In this document: piece after piece, positions 1 to 8,110 of the stretch | Position numbering within the stretch: the first letter of the stretch is position 1 | Layout: every line of letters starts with the position of its first letter | Assembly (NCBI GenBank): GCA_002393725.1 | Contig: DGTJ01000128.1 | Coordinates: forward strand, 1 to 24,815 | Direction: 5' to 3' | DNA length: 24,815 nt | DNA from: Prevotella sp. UBA4339 | GTDB lineage: Bacteria; Bacteroidota; Bacteroidia; Bacteroidales; Bacteroidaceae | Made by a program: the position numbers and the translations under genes | The notes under the pieces: model-generated | The model's database searches: none | The model's input: the letters and a program-made list of their open reading frames with translations, nothing else | Told to the model about the DNA's origin: nothing

Positions 1-572
1 AGCTCGAGGAGGGTGTTGACGGTCTGATCCACAGCAGCGACCTCTCTTGGACAAAGAAGGTTAAGCATCCTTCTGAGTTCACAAAGGTTGGTGAGCCTAT
101 CGAGGTTGTCGTTCTCGACATCGACAAGGAGAACCGTCGTCTCTCACTCGGTCACAAGCAGCTCGAGGATAATCCTTGGGACGTATTCGAGGAGAAGTAC
201 ACTGTAGGCTCTGTTCACGAGGGTAAGATCACTGAACTGCTCGAGAAGGGCGCTGTAGTGGCTCTCGACGAGGACGTAGAGGGCTTCGCTACTCCTAAGC
301 ACCTCCAGAAGGAAGACGGCTCACAGGCTCAGGCTGGTGAGACTCTGCCATTCAAGGTTATCGAGTTCAACAAGGATTCTAAGCGTATCATCCTCTCTCA
401 CAGCCGTACCTTCGAGGATCCCGCCCGTGAGGAGAAGAAGGCAGCAGCCAAGAAGGCTACACGCGCTAAGAAGGACGACACTCCAAAGATTGAGAACGTT
501 GCAGCAAGCACCACTCTCGGTGACCTCGACGTACTCGCTCAGCTGAAGGCTCAGATGGAGAAGGAGAAGTAA
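1..572 (+). CDS. rpsA: 30S ribosomal protein S1, C-terminal part (partial)
   Basis: Only the last 189 codons are present; the frame is already open at base 3, so the gene begins outside the window. S1 is the large, flexible mRNA-binding protein of the small ribosomal subunit and is built of repeated OB-fold S1 motifs. Two such motifs are visible: the tail of one with VDGLIHSSDLSW and RRLSLGHKQL, then a complete one running from GSVHEGKITELLEKGAVVAL to KRIILSHSR. After these comes a lysine- and alanine-rich linker (EEKKAAAKKATRAKK) and a short helical end. The linker spacing ENRRLSLGHKQLEDNPWD is typical of ribosomal S1 rather than of single-motif S1 proteins. It ends at a strong hairpin terminator shared with the convergent peptidase gene. 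Identity is secure; only the 5' part is missing. Confidence 0.95.
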   Translation, partial: LEEGVDGLIHSSDLSWTKKVKHPSEFTKVGEPIEVVVLDIDKENRRLSLGHKQLEDNPWDVFEEKYTVGSVHEGKITELLEKGAVVALDEDVEGFATPKHLQKEDGSQAQAGETLPFKVIEFNKDSKRIILSHSRTFEDPAREEKKAAAKKATRAKKDDTPKIENVAASTTLGDLDVLAQLKAQMEKEK

Positions 573-592
573 TCCCCTACTCTATAGATAAA

Positions 593-624
593 AATAAATC
601 CCAGCCGCCTGGCTGGGATTTATT
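593..624. terminator. Bidirectional hairpin terminator between rpsA and the C69 peptidase gene
   Basis: A perfect 14-base stem (AATAAATCCCAGCC, 593-606, pairing with 611-624) closes on a four-base loop. Three more A-T pairs extend it outward, and a run of T follows to 629. The A-rich flank upstream gives a T run on the other strand too, so the structure can stop both rpsA and the convergent minus-strand operon. The position exactly between two converging stop codons supports this. Confidence 0.9.
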
Positions 625-638
625 TTTTTATCCTGCTT

Positions 639-2351
639 CTATTCTGCAGGAATAAGAAGGTCGGTACCTGTCTGCTTTACCAGTTCCTTGGCATATCGCT
701 CAGGATAGCCGGGACGCTGAACACGGGCACCACCACCAAACTTGTTACGCTTGAAATTGCCGTTCTCATCTTCTGGACGGACAACCATGTCGTTGTACTT
801 CACGATAAGATGACAAGCCAACTTCTTCCAACGGGCAATCATCTCGTCACCTTTCTTACAGCTGTAGTCAGTCAGCATGGCGATACGCTCCTCTGGAGTA
901 GCAAGGGCAAGTGCCTTGGCCTCAATCTCCGGCTGGAGACGGTCGTAGGAGGCATCGAGGGAGTCTCGTACGCTCTTCAGCGACGGGAACATCATGGAGT
1001 AACGTGGATAAACCATGTTGCTCACCCAGTTGCATACCCAGAAGGCATTGTCCATAGAGAATGTGATGTCGTCAGCCCCCTCACCGGAGAAGCACTTAGG
1101 CACACGTGTGATGGCACTGTACATCGGGGTATAAGCCACCATGTTACCATCGTCATTGCCAAACCAGAAGCAGGCACCTACCTCACGCGGCATGGAAGAA
1201 CGCATCTGCGAGATAAACGACCACGCTGTCTGGAAGGTGGAGATAGGACGCTCGTTGAAGTACTCCTTACCATCAACCTTGAAAGACAGTGGCGACGGAC
1301 GGTACGGCATCTCGAAGATACCACCACCTATGTCTGAGTCGAGTGCGAAGGGTGTTCCCTCATAGTGGTCACGCATGGCATCACGCAGGTCCTGGAGCGA
1401 CACGAGCCTGTTGGGGATAATCCACAGCGGCATTGGCTCTGCACCTTTCTCTATACCCTGAGCGTATGGCACATAACGTGAGAAGTCATCACTGAAACGG
1501 TTGAAGAAGCTCCATACACGTGCCTCACAGTAGCGGCGACCTGAGAAGTCGGGAGCAGCATAGGCGGCGTTATAGCTGAAGTCGGCATACTTACCGTCAA
1601 ACCAGCCCATTGTACGCGCGTACCTTATTACATTGTCAGAGCACAGCATCAGGTTGGGTACCGGCTTCTTGCCATTCACAGGGTATTTCTTCATCAGGTC
1701 CTTCATCTTGACCTTTGTGTACCTGCCATCGAGGAACTGTGTGATACGACTCTGGTTGGCATGAGCAGCGATGGCATTGTCGGGAATACGGATTGCTACC
1801 CATACCGTGCGCTCAGGTGACTTGCTGCGGTCGGGACCACAGCCCATCATCTCGAGCATCCACGCCTCGTCCTTGTCTGCTACAGAGAACGTCTCGCCCT
1901 CAGAGTAATATCCGTACTGCTCAACAAGAGAAGTCATGATCTGCAGGGCCTCACGGGCTGTCTTGGCTCGCTGGAGGGTGATGTAGATAAGTGAACCGTA
2001 GTCGATGATGCCTGTGGAGTCGGTCATCTCATGACGACCTCCGAAGGTGGTCTCTCCGATGGTCACCTGCCACTCGTTGCTGTTGCCTATGACATTATAT
2101 GTCTCCGGGACCTCCGCAATCTCTCCAAGGTACTTGTTGGTATCCCACTCATACACCTTGCGCATGTCGCCTGGCTGATGCTTGGCAGCGGGATAGTGAT
2201 AAAGTGGCATGAAAGCTCCGTAGGAATCGGCATTATATGTCACAAATACGGAACCGTCCTTACTGGCGTTCTTGCCAACGATAAAGTTAGTACATGCGCA
2301 TATAGGTGAGAGAATGCAACAAGTCAATAATAAAATAATGTATCTCTTCAT
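639..2351 (-). CDS. Secreted C69-family dipeptidase
   Basis: The 570-residue protein belongs to the peptidase C69 family (PepD-like, N-terminal nucleophile hydrolases that cleave dipeptides). It starts with a hydrophobic signal segment (residues 1-19, MKRYIILLLTCC...) followed directly by Cys20 in the context CTNFIVGKNASKDGS, which is the family's N-terminal block. In this family the catalytic cysteine becomes the first residue after processing, so here removal of the signal peptide would itself expose the nucleophile; that step is inference. A lipoprotein reading of the same cysteine is less likely because the conserved block begins at it. Length fits secreted Bacteroidetes members. It is the last gene of a minus-strand cluster, 27 bases after nadC, and ends at the shared terminator. 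A role in periplasmic peptide breakdown next to a CstA-type transporter is plausible. Confidence 0.88.
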   Translation of the reverse strand: MKRYIILLLTCCILSPICACTNFIVGKNASKDGSVFVTYNADSYGAFMPLYHYPAAKHQPGDMRKVYEWDTNKYLGEIAEVPETYNVIGNSNEWQVTIGETTFGGRHEMTDSTGIIDYGSLIYITLQRAKTAREALQIMTSLVEQYGYYSEGETFSVADKDEAWMLEMMGCGPDRSKSPERTVWVAIRIPDNAIAAHANQSRITQFLDGRYTKVKMKDLMKKYPVNGKKPVPNLMLCSDNVIRYARTMGWFDGKYADFSYNAAYAAPDFSGRRYCEARVWSFFNRFSDDFSRYVPYAQGIEKGAEPMPLWIIPNRLVSLQDLRDAMRDHYEGTPFALDSDIGGGIFEMPYRPSPLSFKVDGKEYFNERPISTFQTAWSFISQMRSSMPREVGACFWFGNDDGNMVAYTPMYSAITRVPKCFSGEGADDITFSMDNAFWVCNWVSNMVYPRYSMMFPSLKSVRDSLDASYDRLQPEIEAKALALATPEERIAMLTDYSCKKGDEMIARWKKLACHLIVKYNDMVVRPEDENGNFKRNKFGGGARVQRPGYPERYAKELVKQTGTDLLIPAE

Positions 2352-2378
2352 TTCTTTCTATTTTTAAACTGTTCTTTC

Positions 2379-3227
2379 TCAACATGCCTTGAACGACATA
2401 TCGAGACCTTTCACTGAATGGGTAAGTGCACCGACGCTGATGAAGTCAACCCCCTGCTCGGCATAGTCACGTATGGTATCGAAGGTGATGCCCCCACTCG
2501 ACTCTGTCTCGAAACGTCCGGCAATGATGTCCACAGCCTTCTTCGTATCGGGAACGCTGAAGTTGTCGAGCATGATACGGTCGACGCCTCCATGATCGAG
2601 CACCTGCTGCAGCTCATCGAAGTTGCGTACCTCGATTTCTATCTTCAGGTCGAGCCCTTTCTCCTTGAGATAGGCATGGCACCTGTCGATGGCATTCACT
2701 ATTCCACCGGCAAAGTCTACATGGTTGTCCTTCAGCAGGATCATGTCAAAGAGTCCGATACGGTGGTTACAGCCTCCGCCAATCTTCACCGCCTGCTTCT
2801 CGAGCATACGCATGCCTGGAGTTGTCTTACGGGTGTCGAGGACACGTGTCTTGGTGCCTTTGAGGCGCTGGACATATCTGTCGGTCATGGTGGCGATGCC
2901 ACTCATACGCTGCATGATGTTGAGCATCAGGCGCTCTGTCTGCAGCAGTGAGCGCACCTTACCGGTCACCACCATCGCGATATCACCTTTCTTCACACGA
3001 CTGCCATCACCCATCAGTACCTCTACCTGCATCGTAGGGTCGAAGCGTCGGAACACCTCCTTGGCAATCTCTACTCCTGCGAGGATACCGTCTTCCTTGA
3101 TAAGGAGATGACTCTTGCCCATGGCATCCTCAGGGATGCAGCACAACGTGGTGTGGTCGCCATCGCCAATATCTTCTGCAAAAGACAGATCGATAAGTCT
3201 GTCAACTAATTCTTCTACACTTAGCAT
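2379..3227 (-). CDS. nadC: Nicotinate-nucleotide pyrophosphorylase (carboxylating), quinolinate phosphoribosyltransferase
   Basis: NadC converts quinolinate and PRPP to nicotinate mononucleotide, CO2 and pyrophosphate in de novo NAD synthesis in the cytoplasm. The 282-residue length matches the family. Visible signatures are EDIGDGDHTT near residues 18-27, the substrate-binding block DTRKTTPG (131-138), GGGCNHR (150-156), LLKDNH (164-169), the IEIEV strand near 196 and the C-terminal ISVGALTHS. All expected basic and acidic active-site residues in these blocks are present. It sits between a small outer membrane protein gene (26-base gap) and the C69 peptidase gene (27-base gap), so it is probably cotranscribed with both. 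nadA and nadB are not nearby. The start ATG at 3225-3227 gives the usual N-terminus. Confidence 0.95.
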   Translation of the reverse strand: MLSVEELVDRLIDLSFAEDIGDGDHTTLCCIPEDAMGKSHLLIKEDGILAGVEIAKEVFRRFDPTMQVEVLMGDGSRVKKGDIAMVVTGKVRSLLQTERLMLNIMQRMSGIATMTDRYVQRLKGTKTRVLDTRKTTPGMRMLEKQAVKIGGGCNHRIGLFDMILLKDNHVDFAGGIVNAIDRCHAYLKEKGLDLKIEIEVRNFDELQQVLDHGGVDRIMLDNFSVPDTKKAVDIIAGRFETESSGGITFDTIRDYAEQGVDFISVGALTHSVKGLDMSFKAC

Positions 3228-3253
3228 ATCTTATAAAATTTGATTTGTTAAAG

Positions 3254-3751
3254 TCAGAAATAGTAAGAAGCACCAATCCGTATTCCCAGTCCGCTATAGT
3301 CGCTGCACTTTGTGCTAAGCTCATAATAGAGCTCCGGCTCGATGGTGACGTGACGAGATACGAAGAAGGCGTAGCCTACATTCACCTCTGGCAGGAAATC
3401 ATCAAGTCCGTGAGCATGGCGGAAGTCGAGACCGGCACCTACGTATATGCCATTCTGCTCAACGTAGTACCTCAGGTTGGCACCCAGTCCGAAGGAAGAC
3501 TTTCCGTAGGTGGAGTTGTTGTAGGCCAACTTGGCGAGGACCATCCAGTTGTCGATGAACAGATACCCAGCCTTTGCCTCAAGGTCGATGTTCCACTTCT
3601 CCCCCTTATGCCAGCTGAGGTCGAGTCCTGAGGCAGACATACCAACCATCCACTTGCCTTCATTAAATGGTGTTGACGACGTAGACTTGTGCTGTGCACT
3701 TACTCCCAATGCCATCATCATGGCAACCAAAGAAATCATTACTTTTTTCAT
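3254..3751 (-). CDS. Small outer membrane beta-barrel protein
   Basis: A 165-residue protein is read from the ATG at 3749-3751. The open frame runs further upstream, but this start is chosen because it gives a clean signal peptide (MKKVMISLVAMMMALGVSAQ, likely cut before Q20) and lies four bases after the cstA stop. The mature part alternates aromatic or hydrophobic and polar residues in strand-sized units (WNIDLEAKAGYLFI, FGLGANLRYYVEQN, VTIEPELYYEL, GLGIRIGASYYF). It ends in phenylalanine, as outer membrane barrels do. This pattern suggests an eight-stranded barrel of the OmpA/OmpW-like size class. No enzymatic motif is visible and the exact family is not recognised. The tight position between cstA and nadC indicates cotranscription, but its job there is unknown. 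Confidence 0.8.
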   Translation of the reverse strand: MKKVMISLVAMMMALGVSAQHKSTSSTPFNEGKWMVGMSASGLDLSWHKGEKWNIDLEAKAGYLFIDNWMVLAKLAYNNSTYGKSSFGLGANLRYYVEQNGIYVGAGLDFRHAHGLDDFLPEVNVGYAFFVSRHVTIEPELYYELSTKCSDYSGLGIRIGASYYF

Positions 3752-3755
3752 ATCA

Positions 3756-5219
3756 TTATTTTTTAGTAGTTTCCTTACGATACCACAGACAGAACCATAC
3801 GACCGATACGACACAAGTGACAGCAGCAATCATCCAAGACATAGAGAGGTCGAGGCTGAAGATCTGCTCGCTCAGCAGGAACGTCGTACATACTATCGTC
3901 ATAAATATTGCTGGGATGAGGGTGATGACATACTGCTTCTTCAGGCGTACCAGATATACCGTTATTGCCCACAGCATGAAGACAGACAGCGTCTGGTTGC
4001 TCCATCCGAACCAGCTCCAGAGCTTTCCGAAGCCCTCCTTGTCGGACATCTGCCAGATGAGCAGTGCTATCACAGCAGAGAACATAGGAATACAGATGTA
4101 CATACGACTGCGGATAGACTTCTGCTCAAGCTTCACGAAGTCAGCTATTATCAGTCGTGCTGAACGCAATGCCGTGTCGCCACTGGTGATTGGAGCCGCC
4201 ACTACACCGAGCAATGCCAGGACACCACCGAACAAGCCCAACCAGTCGTTACAGATCAGATTAACGATTGACGGAGCATCCTTGACAGCGTTCTGTCCAC
4301 CCTCTATCAACTGATACCCCGGTGTGGGGTCGTTATAGAAGAAATACATAGCCACTGTGGCCCAGATCAGTGCAACGACACCCTCTGTGATCATTGCACC
4401 GTAGAAGATGGGACGCCCCATGTGCTCACTCTTCAGGCACCGGGCCATCAGCGGGCTCTGGGTGGCGTGGAAGCCACTGATAGCGCCACATGCAATCGTG
4501 ATGAACAGACAGGGGAAGATATTCTTCGGAGTCAGAGCCTCTACACTCAGACCTTCCCATACCTCAGGTATCGAAGGCCACTTGATGAAGAGCACGATGG
4601 TAAGGGCTGCAGCCATGAATAGCAGTGAGAAGGCAAACAGCGGGTAGACCTTACCGATAATCTTATCTATAGGCAGCATCGTGGCGATGATGTAATAGAT
4701 GAAGATGATGATGATCCAGAACACATACTGGCCGAAATTGTCGACTATATAGGCCGGTTCCCACATGTCGCCCAGGATCTTCGCCGGACTGAACACAAAC
4801 ACTGCACCCACCATCATAAGCAGGAATACGGTGAAGACAAGCATCGTCTGCTTCGTCGCGTTGCCGAGATAGCGGCCTATAATCTCCGGCTGATTAGCTC
4901 CGTCATGCCTCATGGAAAGCATGCCCGAGAAATAGTCGTGAACGGACCCGGCAAAGATACAGCCCAAAACGATCCAAAGATACGCCGCAGGGCCATACAT
5001 GGCACCCATGATGGCACCAAAGATAGGGCCTGTTCCGGCAATGTTTAGGAACTGGATCATAAAAATCTTCCATGAAGGAAGAACCACAAAATCAACTCCG
5101 TCTGCCTTAGCTACAGCAGGCGTCACACGGTCATCTGGTCCGAATATGCGCTCTACGAAGCGGCCATAGAGCAGATAACCAGCAATGAGAGCTACAAGGC
5201 TCAAAAGAAAAGAAATCAT
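3756..5219 (-). CDS. cstA: CstA-family inner membrane transporter (carbon starvation protein A, short form)
   Basis: The family contains peptide and pyruvate transporters induced by carbon starvation. The protein is very hydrophobic, with about a dozen membrane segments, and carries CstA signatures: NIAGTGPIFGAIMGAMYGP, GSVHDYFSGMLSMRHDG with GRYLG shortly after, GFHATQSPLMARCL, and TSGDTALRSARLI. The start is placed at the ATG at 5217-5219 (487 residues, beginning MISFLLSLVAL). The 81 residues of open frame upstream are not family-like and would run through the promoter region. At 487 residues it is much shorter than the roughly 700-residue E. coli CstA, a short form I associate with Bacteroidetes. 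It is the first gene of a four-gene minus-strand cluster. The substrate cannot be read from the sequence; the downstream secreted dipeptidase suggests peptides. Confidence 0.9.
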   Translation of the reverse strand: MISFLLSLVALIAGYLLYGRFVERIFGPDDRVTPAVAKADGVDFVVLPSWKIFMIQFLNIAGTGPIFGAIMGAMYGPAAYLWIVLGCIFAGSVHDYFSGMLSMRHDGANQPEIIGRYLGNATKQTMLVFTVFLLMMVGAVFVFSPAKILGDMWEPAYIVDNFGQYVFWIIIIFIYYIIATMLPIDKIIGKVYPLFAFSLLFMAAALTIVLFIKWPSIPEVWEGLSVEALTPKNIFPCLFITIACGAISGFHATQSPLMARCLKSEHMGRPIFYGAMITEGVVALIWATVAMYFFYNDPTPGYQLIEGGQNAVKDAPSIVNLICNDWLGLFGGVLALLGVVAAPITSGDTALRSARLIIADFVKLEQKSIRSRMYICIPMFSAVIALLIWQMSDKEGFGKLWSWFGWSNQTLSVFMLWAITVYLVRLKKQYVITLIPAIFMTIVCTTFLLSEQIFSLDLSMSWMIAAVTCVVSVVWFCLWYRKETTKK

Positions 5220-5242
5220 AATATAAAAACTGTTTTTTTTAA

Positions 5243-5250
5243 ATTCTTTG
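5243..5250 (-). promoter_or_regulatory. Candidate -7 element for the cstA operon
   Basis: On the minus strand the bases read TATTTTTG, which fits the Bacteroidetes TAnnTTTG element. It lies about 24 bases upstream of the cstA ATG, so the leader would be short. No clear TTTG -33 partner stands at the expected 19-20 base distance, so the call is tentative. Confidence 0.35.
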
Positions 5251-5302
5251 TGCAAAAATACAAATAATCCGCGATATTCTGCGAAGTCTGTAGCTTTTTT
5301 TG

Positions 5303-5310
5303 TATCTTTG
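5303..5310 (+). promoter_or_regulatory. Candidate -7 element for the glycoside hydrolase gene
   Basis: TATCTTTG matches the Bacteroidetes TAnnTTTG element and lies 29 bases before the TTG start of the hydrolase gene. The expected -33 TTTG is poor (TCTG near 5278-5281). It faces the cstA promoter across a divergent AT-rich region (5220-5339). Confidence 0.5.
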
Positions 5311-5339
5311 CAGCGAAATTTTATCAAATAATCGGAATT

Positions 5340-6794
5340 TTGAAAACTATAATACGTATTTTTATACTTTTGTCGCTCGTGCTGAATATCCACGCACAGT
5401 CGCCCAAGCATGAGGTAAGAGCCGTATGGCTCACCACCATTGGAGGAATAGACTGGCCGCATTCATACGCACAGGCACAGCAGAAGCAGGAACTCATACG
5501 CATCCTCGACCAGCTGCAACAGGCAAATATCAACACCATACTTGTTCAGACAAGAGTACGTGCCACGACCATCTTCCCCTCGGGGATGGAGCCGTGGGAC
5601 GGATGTCTTTCCGGCAAGCCCGGTACGTCTCCGGGATACGATGCCCTGCAGTTCTGTATCGACGAGTGCCATAAACGCGGTATGGAATGCCATGCATGGA
5701 TAGTAACGATCCCCGTAGGGAAATGGAACACCTACGGATGCAGACAACTGCGACAGAAGCTGCCCGGTCTCATCATTAAAATCGGGGATGAAGGATATAT
5801 GAATCCCGAGAAAGGCGAGACGGGTGACTATCTTGCAAGGTTCTGCAGGGAGGTGACACGGAGATACGATGTCGATGGCATACACCTGGACTATATCCGT
5901 TATCCGGAGACATGGAAACAGAAAGTGAACCGCCAGCAAGGGCGATCCCATATCACTGACATCGTACGAAAGATCAGCAGGGCCGTAAAGTCGGAAAAAC
6001 CTTGGGTGAAGATGTCATGCTCACCTATCGGGAAGTACGACGACCTCGCACGATTCAAGAGCAATGGCTGGAATGCTAACACCACAGTATGCCAGGACGC
6101 CCAGGCATGGCTGCGCGACGGACTCATGGACGCTCTCTTCCCCATGATGTACTTCCAAGGCAACAACTTCTATCCCTTCGCAGTCAACTGGAAGGAATTC
6201 TCTTACGGACGAATCATAGCTCCCGGACTGGCAGTGTATATGCTTCATCCTAAAGAGAGAGACTGGCCATTGGATGTCATCACACGTGAGATGAGCGTGC
6301 TGCGAGAGATGAATCTCGGACACACATTCTTCCGCAGTAAGTTTCTGACAGACAATACCAAAGGCATATATTCGTTCACCAAAGACTTTAACTCAGTCCC
6401 TGCACTTATCCCTCCTATGACATGGGAAGGGAAGCAGGCACCAACCACCCCTCGCGAGCTGCGTCTGAAACGAGGAATGAGTGCTGACAGACTCACCTGG
6501 CAGGCAGCGAGAGACCGCAGCGGATGTGACTATGTCACATATAATATATATGCATCACGCGACTACCCTGTAGACTGGTCAAAGGCAGAGAATATCATCG
6601 CACAAAGAGTGCGCAGGCTGTCAGTGAACATTCCTCACGGAGGACAGAGTCTCAACTATGCTGTCACTGCCGTAGACCGATTCGGCAACGAGAGCAATCC
6701 CGTATTCAGCCTCGTAGCAACGAAGCCACTGAGGAAGATAAACTTCCGTGAACTGATAATCGGCAGATTAAAAAAGAAAGGTAATAGACATTAA
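5340..6794 (+). CDS. Secreted family-10-like glycoside hydrolase (GHL10/DUF187, YngK-like)
   Basis: A 484-residue protein with a signal peptide (residues 1-19, ending in NIHA before Q20). The core matches the GHL10 TIM-barrel family: EVRAVWLTTIGGIDWP at the N-terminus, INTILVQTRVRATTIFPS, the GYDALQFCIDECHKRGM region, DVDGIHLDYIRYP near residues 176-188 (its aspartates are candidate catalytic residues), then MSCSPIGKY and LFPMMYFQG. A C-terminal portion (about 380-465) looks like a fibronectin type III-like domain (DYVTYNIYAS, LNYAVTAVDRFGNES). The start is TTG at 5340; no in-frame ATG exists nearby and this start gives the signal peptide. uxuA follows 20 bases later, so the enzyme may act outside the cytoplasm on a glycan whose uronic acid feeds the downstream pathway; that link is inference. 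The substrate is unknown. Confidence 0.82.
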   Translation: MKTIIRIFILLSLVLNIHAQSPKHEVRAVWLTTIGGIDWPHSYAQAQQKQELIRILDQLQQANINTILVQTRVRATTIFPSGMEPWDGCLSGKPGTSPGYDALQFCIDECHKRGMECHAWIVTIPVGKWNTYGCRQLRQKLPGLIIKIGDEGYMNPEKGETGDYLARFCREVTRRYDVDGIHLDYIRYPETWKQKVNRQQGRSHITDIVRKISRAVKSEKPWVKMSCSPIGKYDDLARFKSNGWNANTTVCQDAQAWLRDGLMDALFPMMYFQGNNFYPFAVNWKEFSYGRIIAPGLAVYMLHPKERDWPLDVITREMSVLREMNLGHTFFRSKFLTDNTKGIYSFTKDFNSVPALIPPMTWEGKQAPTTPRELRLKRGMSADRLTWQAARDRSGCDYVTYNIYASRDYPVDWSKAENIIAQRVRRLSVNIPHGGQSLNYAVTAVDRFGNESNPVFSLVATKPLRKINFRELIIGRLKKKGNRH

Positions 6795-6814
6795 TTATTC
6801 AAATATCAACTATT

Positions 6815-8068
6815 ATGGAAAGAACTTGGAGATGGTTTGGCAAGAAAGACAAGATCACCCTTGCCATGTTAAGACAGATTGGAGTTGAAGGCATCGTAAC
6901 AGCCCTTCACGACGTGCCCCTTGGAGAGGTATGGACACGTGAGAAGATTCGTGACCTGCGAGAGTATATTGAGAGCTACGGCATGCGCTGGAGCGTGGTT
7001 GAGAGCCTGCCGGTGGTGGAGACCATCAAGTATGGCGGTCCTGACAGGGATCACCAGATCGAGGTGTACAAGGAGAGCCTGCGTAACCTCTCGGCAGAGG
7101 GCATACACTGCATCTGCTATAACTTCATGCCCGTGCTGGACTGGGCACGCACAGACCTGCTTCACGAGAACCCCAATGGTTCTACTAACCTGTACTTCAA
7201 CTATGCCGAGTTCGCATATTTCGACATCTATATCCTCAAGCGCGAGGGTGCCCGTGAGGAATGGGCCAAGTTCGAGTTCCCCGCAGGCGTAGGCGAAGGC
7301 CGTAACGTGCTGGCAGAATGCGACGAGCTTGCCAAGACCATGACCCCTGAGAAGGACCACAAGCTGGTAGAGAACATCGTCATCAAGACCCAGGGCTTCG
7401 TAAGCGGCAACTTCAGTGAGAACGACGAGGCCCCCGTTCAGAAGTTCCGTGAGTTCCTCGACCTCTACAAGGGTATCGACAAGGCCCAGTTGCGTGAGAA
7501 CATGAAGTATTTCCTCGAGGCCATCATGCCCACCTGTGAGGAATACGGGATGAACATGTGCGTACATCCCGACGACCCGCCAATCGAGATACTAGGCCTG
7601 CCACGTATCGTACGTACCCAGGAGGATATCCAGTGGTTCCTCGATGCCGTGCCCAACAAGCATAACGGTCTTACCTTCTGTGCCGGTTCACTCTCCGCAG
7701 GAGCATATAATAATGTAGTGGAGATGGCGAGGAAGTTTGCCTCACGCACCCACTTCGTCCACCTGCGCTCATGTCATATCTTCCCCAACGGAGACTTCAC
7801 CGAGGCCTCCCACCTTGGAGGACGAGCTGACATCATCGAGCTGTGCCGTATCTTCGAGAAGGAGAATCCGAACCTCCCGATGCGCGTAGACCACGGTATG
7901 ACCTTCACCGACCAGCAGGGAGGCATCATGGACGAGTCAAGCCACGGCCATAATGCAGGATACACCCTCCTCGGACGTATGTTCGCACTCGGTCAGGTGC
8001 AGGGAATCCTCGCCACCGTCGACCGTGAGCTGGGGATACCGTATAAGCAGCCGGGATTCTTTGATTAA
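6815..8068 (+). CDS. uxuA: Mannonate dehydratase
   Basis: UxuA removes water from D-mannonate to give 2-keto-3-deoxy-D-gluconate in glucuronate breakdown in the cytoplasm. The 417-residue protein starts with MERTWRWFGKKD and the family block GVEGIVTALHDVP. It keeps the residues expected to hold the divalent metal in this TIM-barrel enzyme: His251 (CVHPDDPP), Cys289 (FCAGSLS), His316 (FVHLRS) and Asp359 (RVDHG). The C-terminal GHNAGYTLLGR and GILATVDRELG complete the signature. It is slightly longer than E. coli UxuA (394). It lies 20 bases after the glycoside hydrolase gene and 42 bases before uxuB, with no promoter motif in either gap, so the three are probably one transcript. Confidence 0.97.
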   Translation: MERTWRWFGKKDKITLAMLRQIGVEGIVTALHDVPLGEVWTREKIRDLREYIESYGMRWSVVESLPVVETIKYGGPDRDHQIEVYKESLRNLSAEGIHCICYNFMPVLDWARTDLLHENPNGSTNLYFNYAEFAYFDIYILKREGAREEWAKFEFPAGVGEGRNVLAECDELAKTMTPEKDHKLVENIVIKTQGFVSGNFSENDEAPVQKFREFLDLYKGIDKAQLRENMKYFLEAIMPTCEEYGMNMCVHPDDPPIEILGLPRIVRTQEDIQWFLDAVPNKHNGLTFCAGSLSAGAYNNVVEMARKFASRTHFVHLRSCHIFPNGDFTEASHLGGRADIIELCRIFEKENPNLPMRVDHGMTFTDQQGGIMDESSHGHNAGYTLLGRMFALGQVQGILATVDRELGIPYKQPGFFD

Positions 8069-8110
8069 GGAGTTAGAGAAGTTAGATGTCAATAGTAATA
8101 AAAAAGAAAT

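Noticed and set aside
3531..4163. Plus-strand frame of 210 codons across the barrel gene and cstA
   Set aside because: It spans two genes on the other strand, has no protein-like domain and is a shadow frame.
6869..7567. Minus-strand open frame of 232 codons opposite uxuA
   Set aside because: Antisense shadow of a well-conserved enzyme gene; no start signal or promoter, and no family resemblance.
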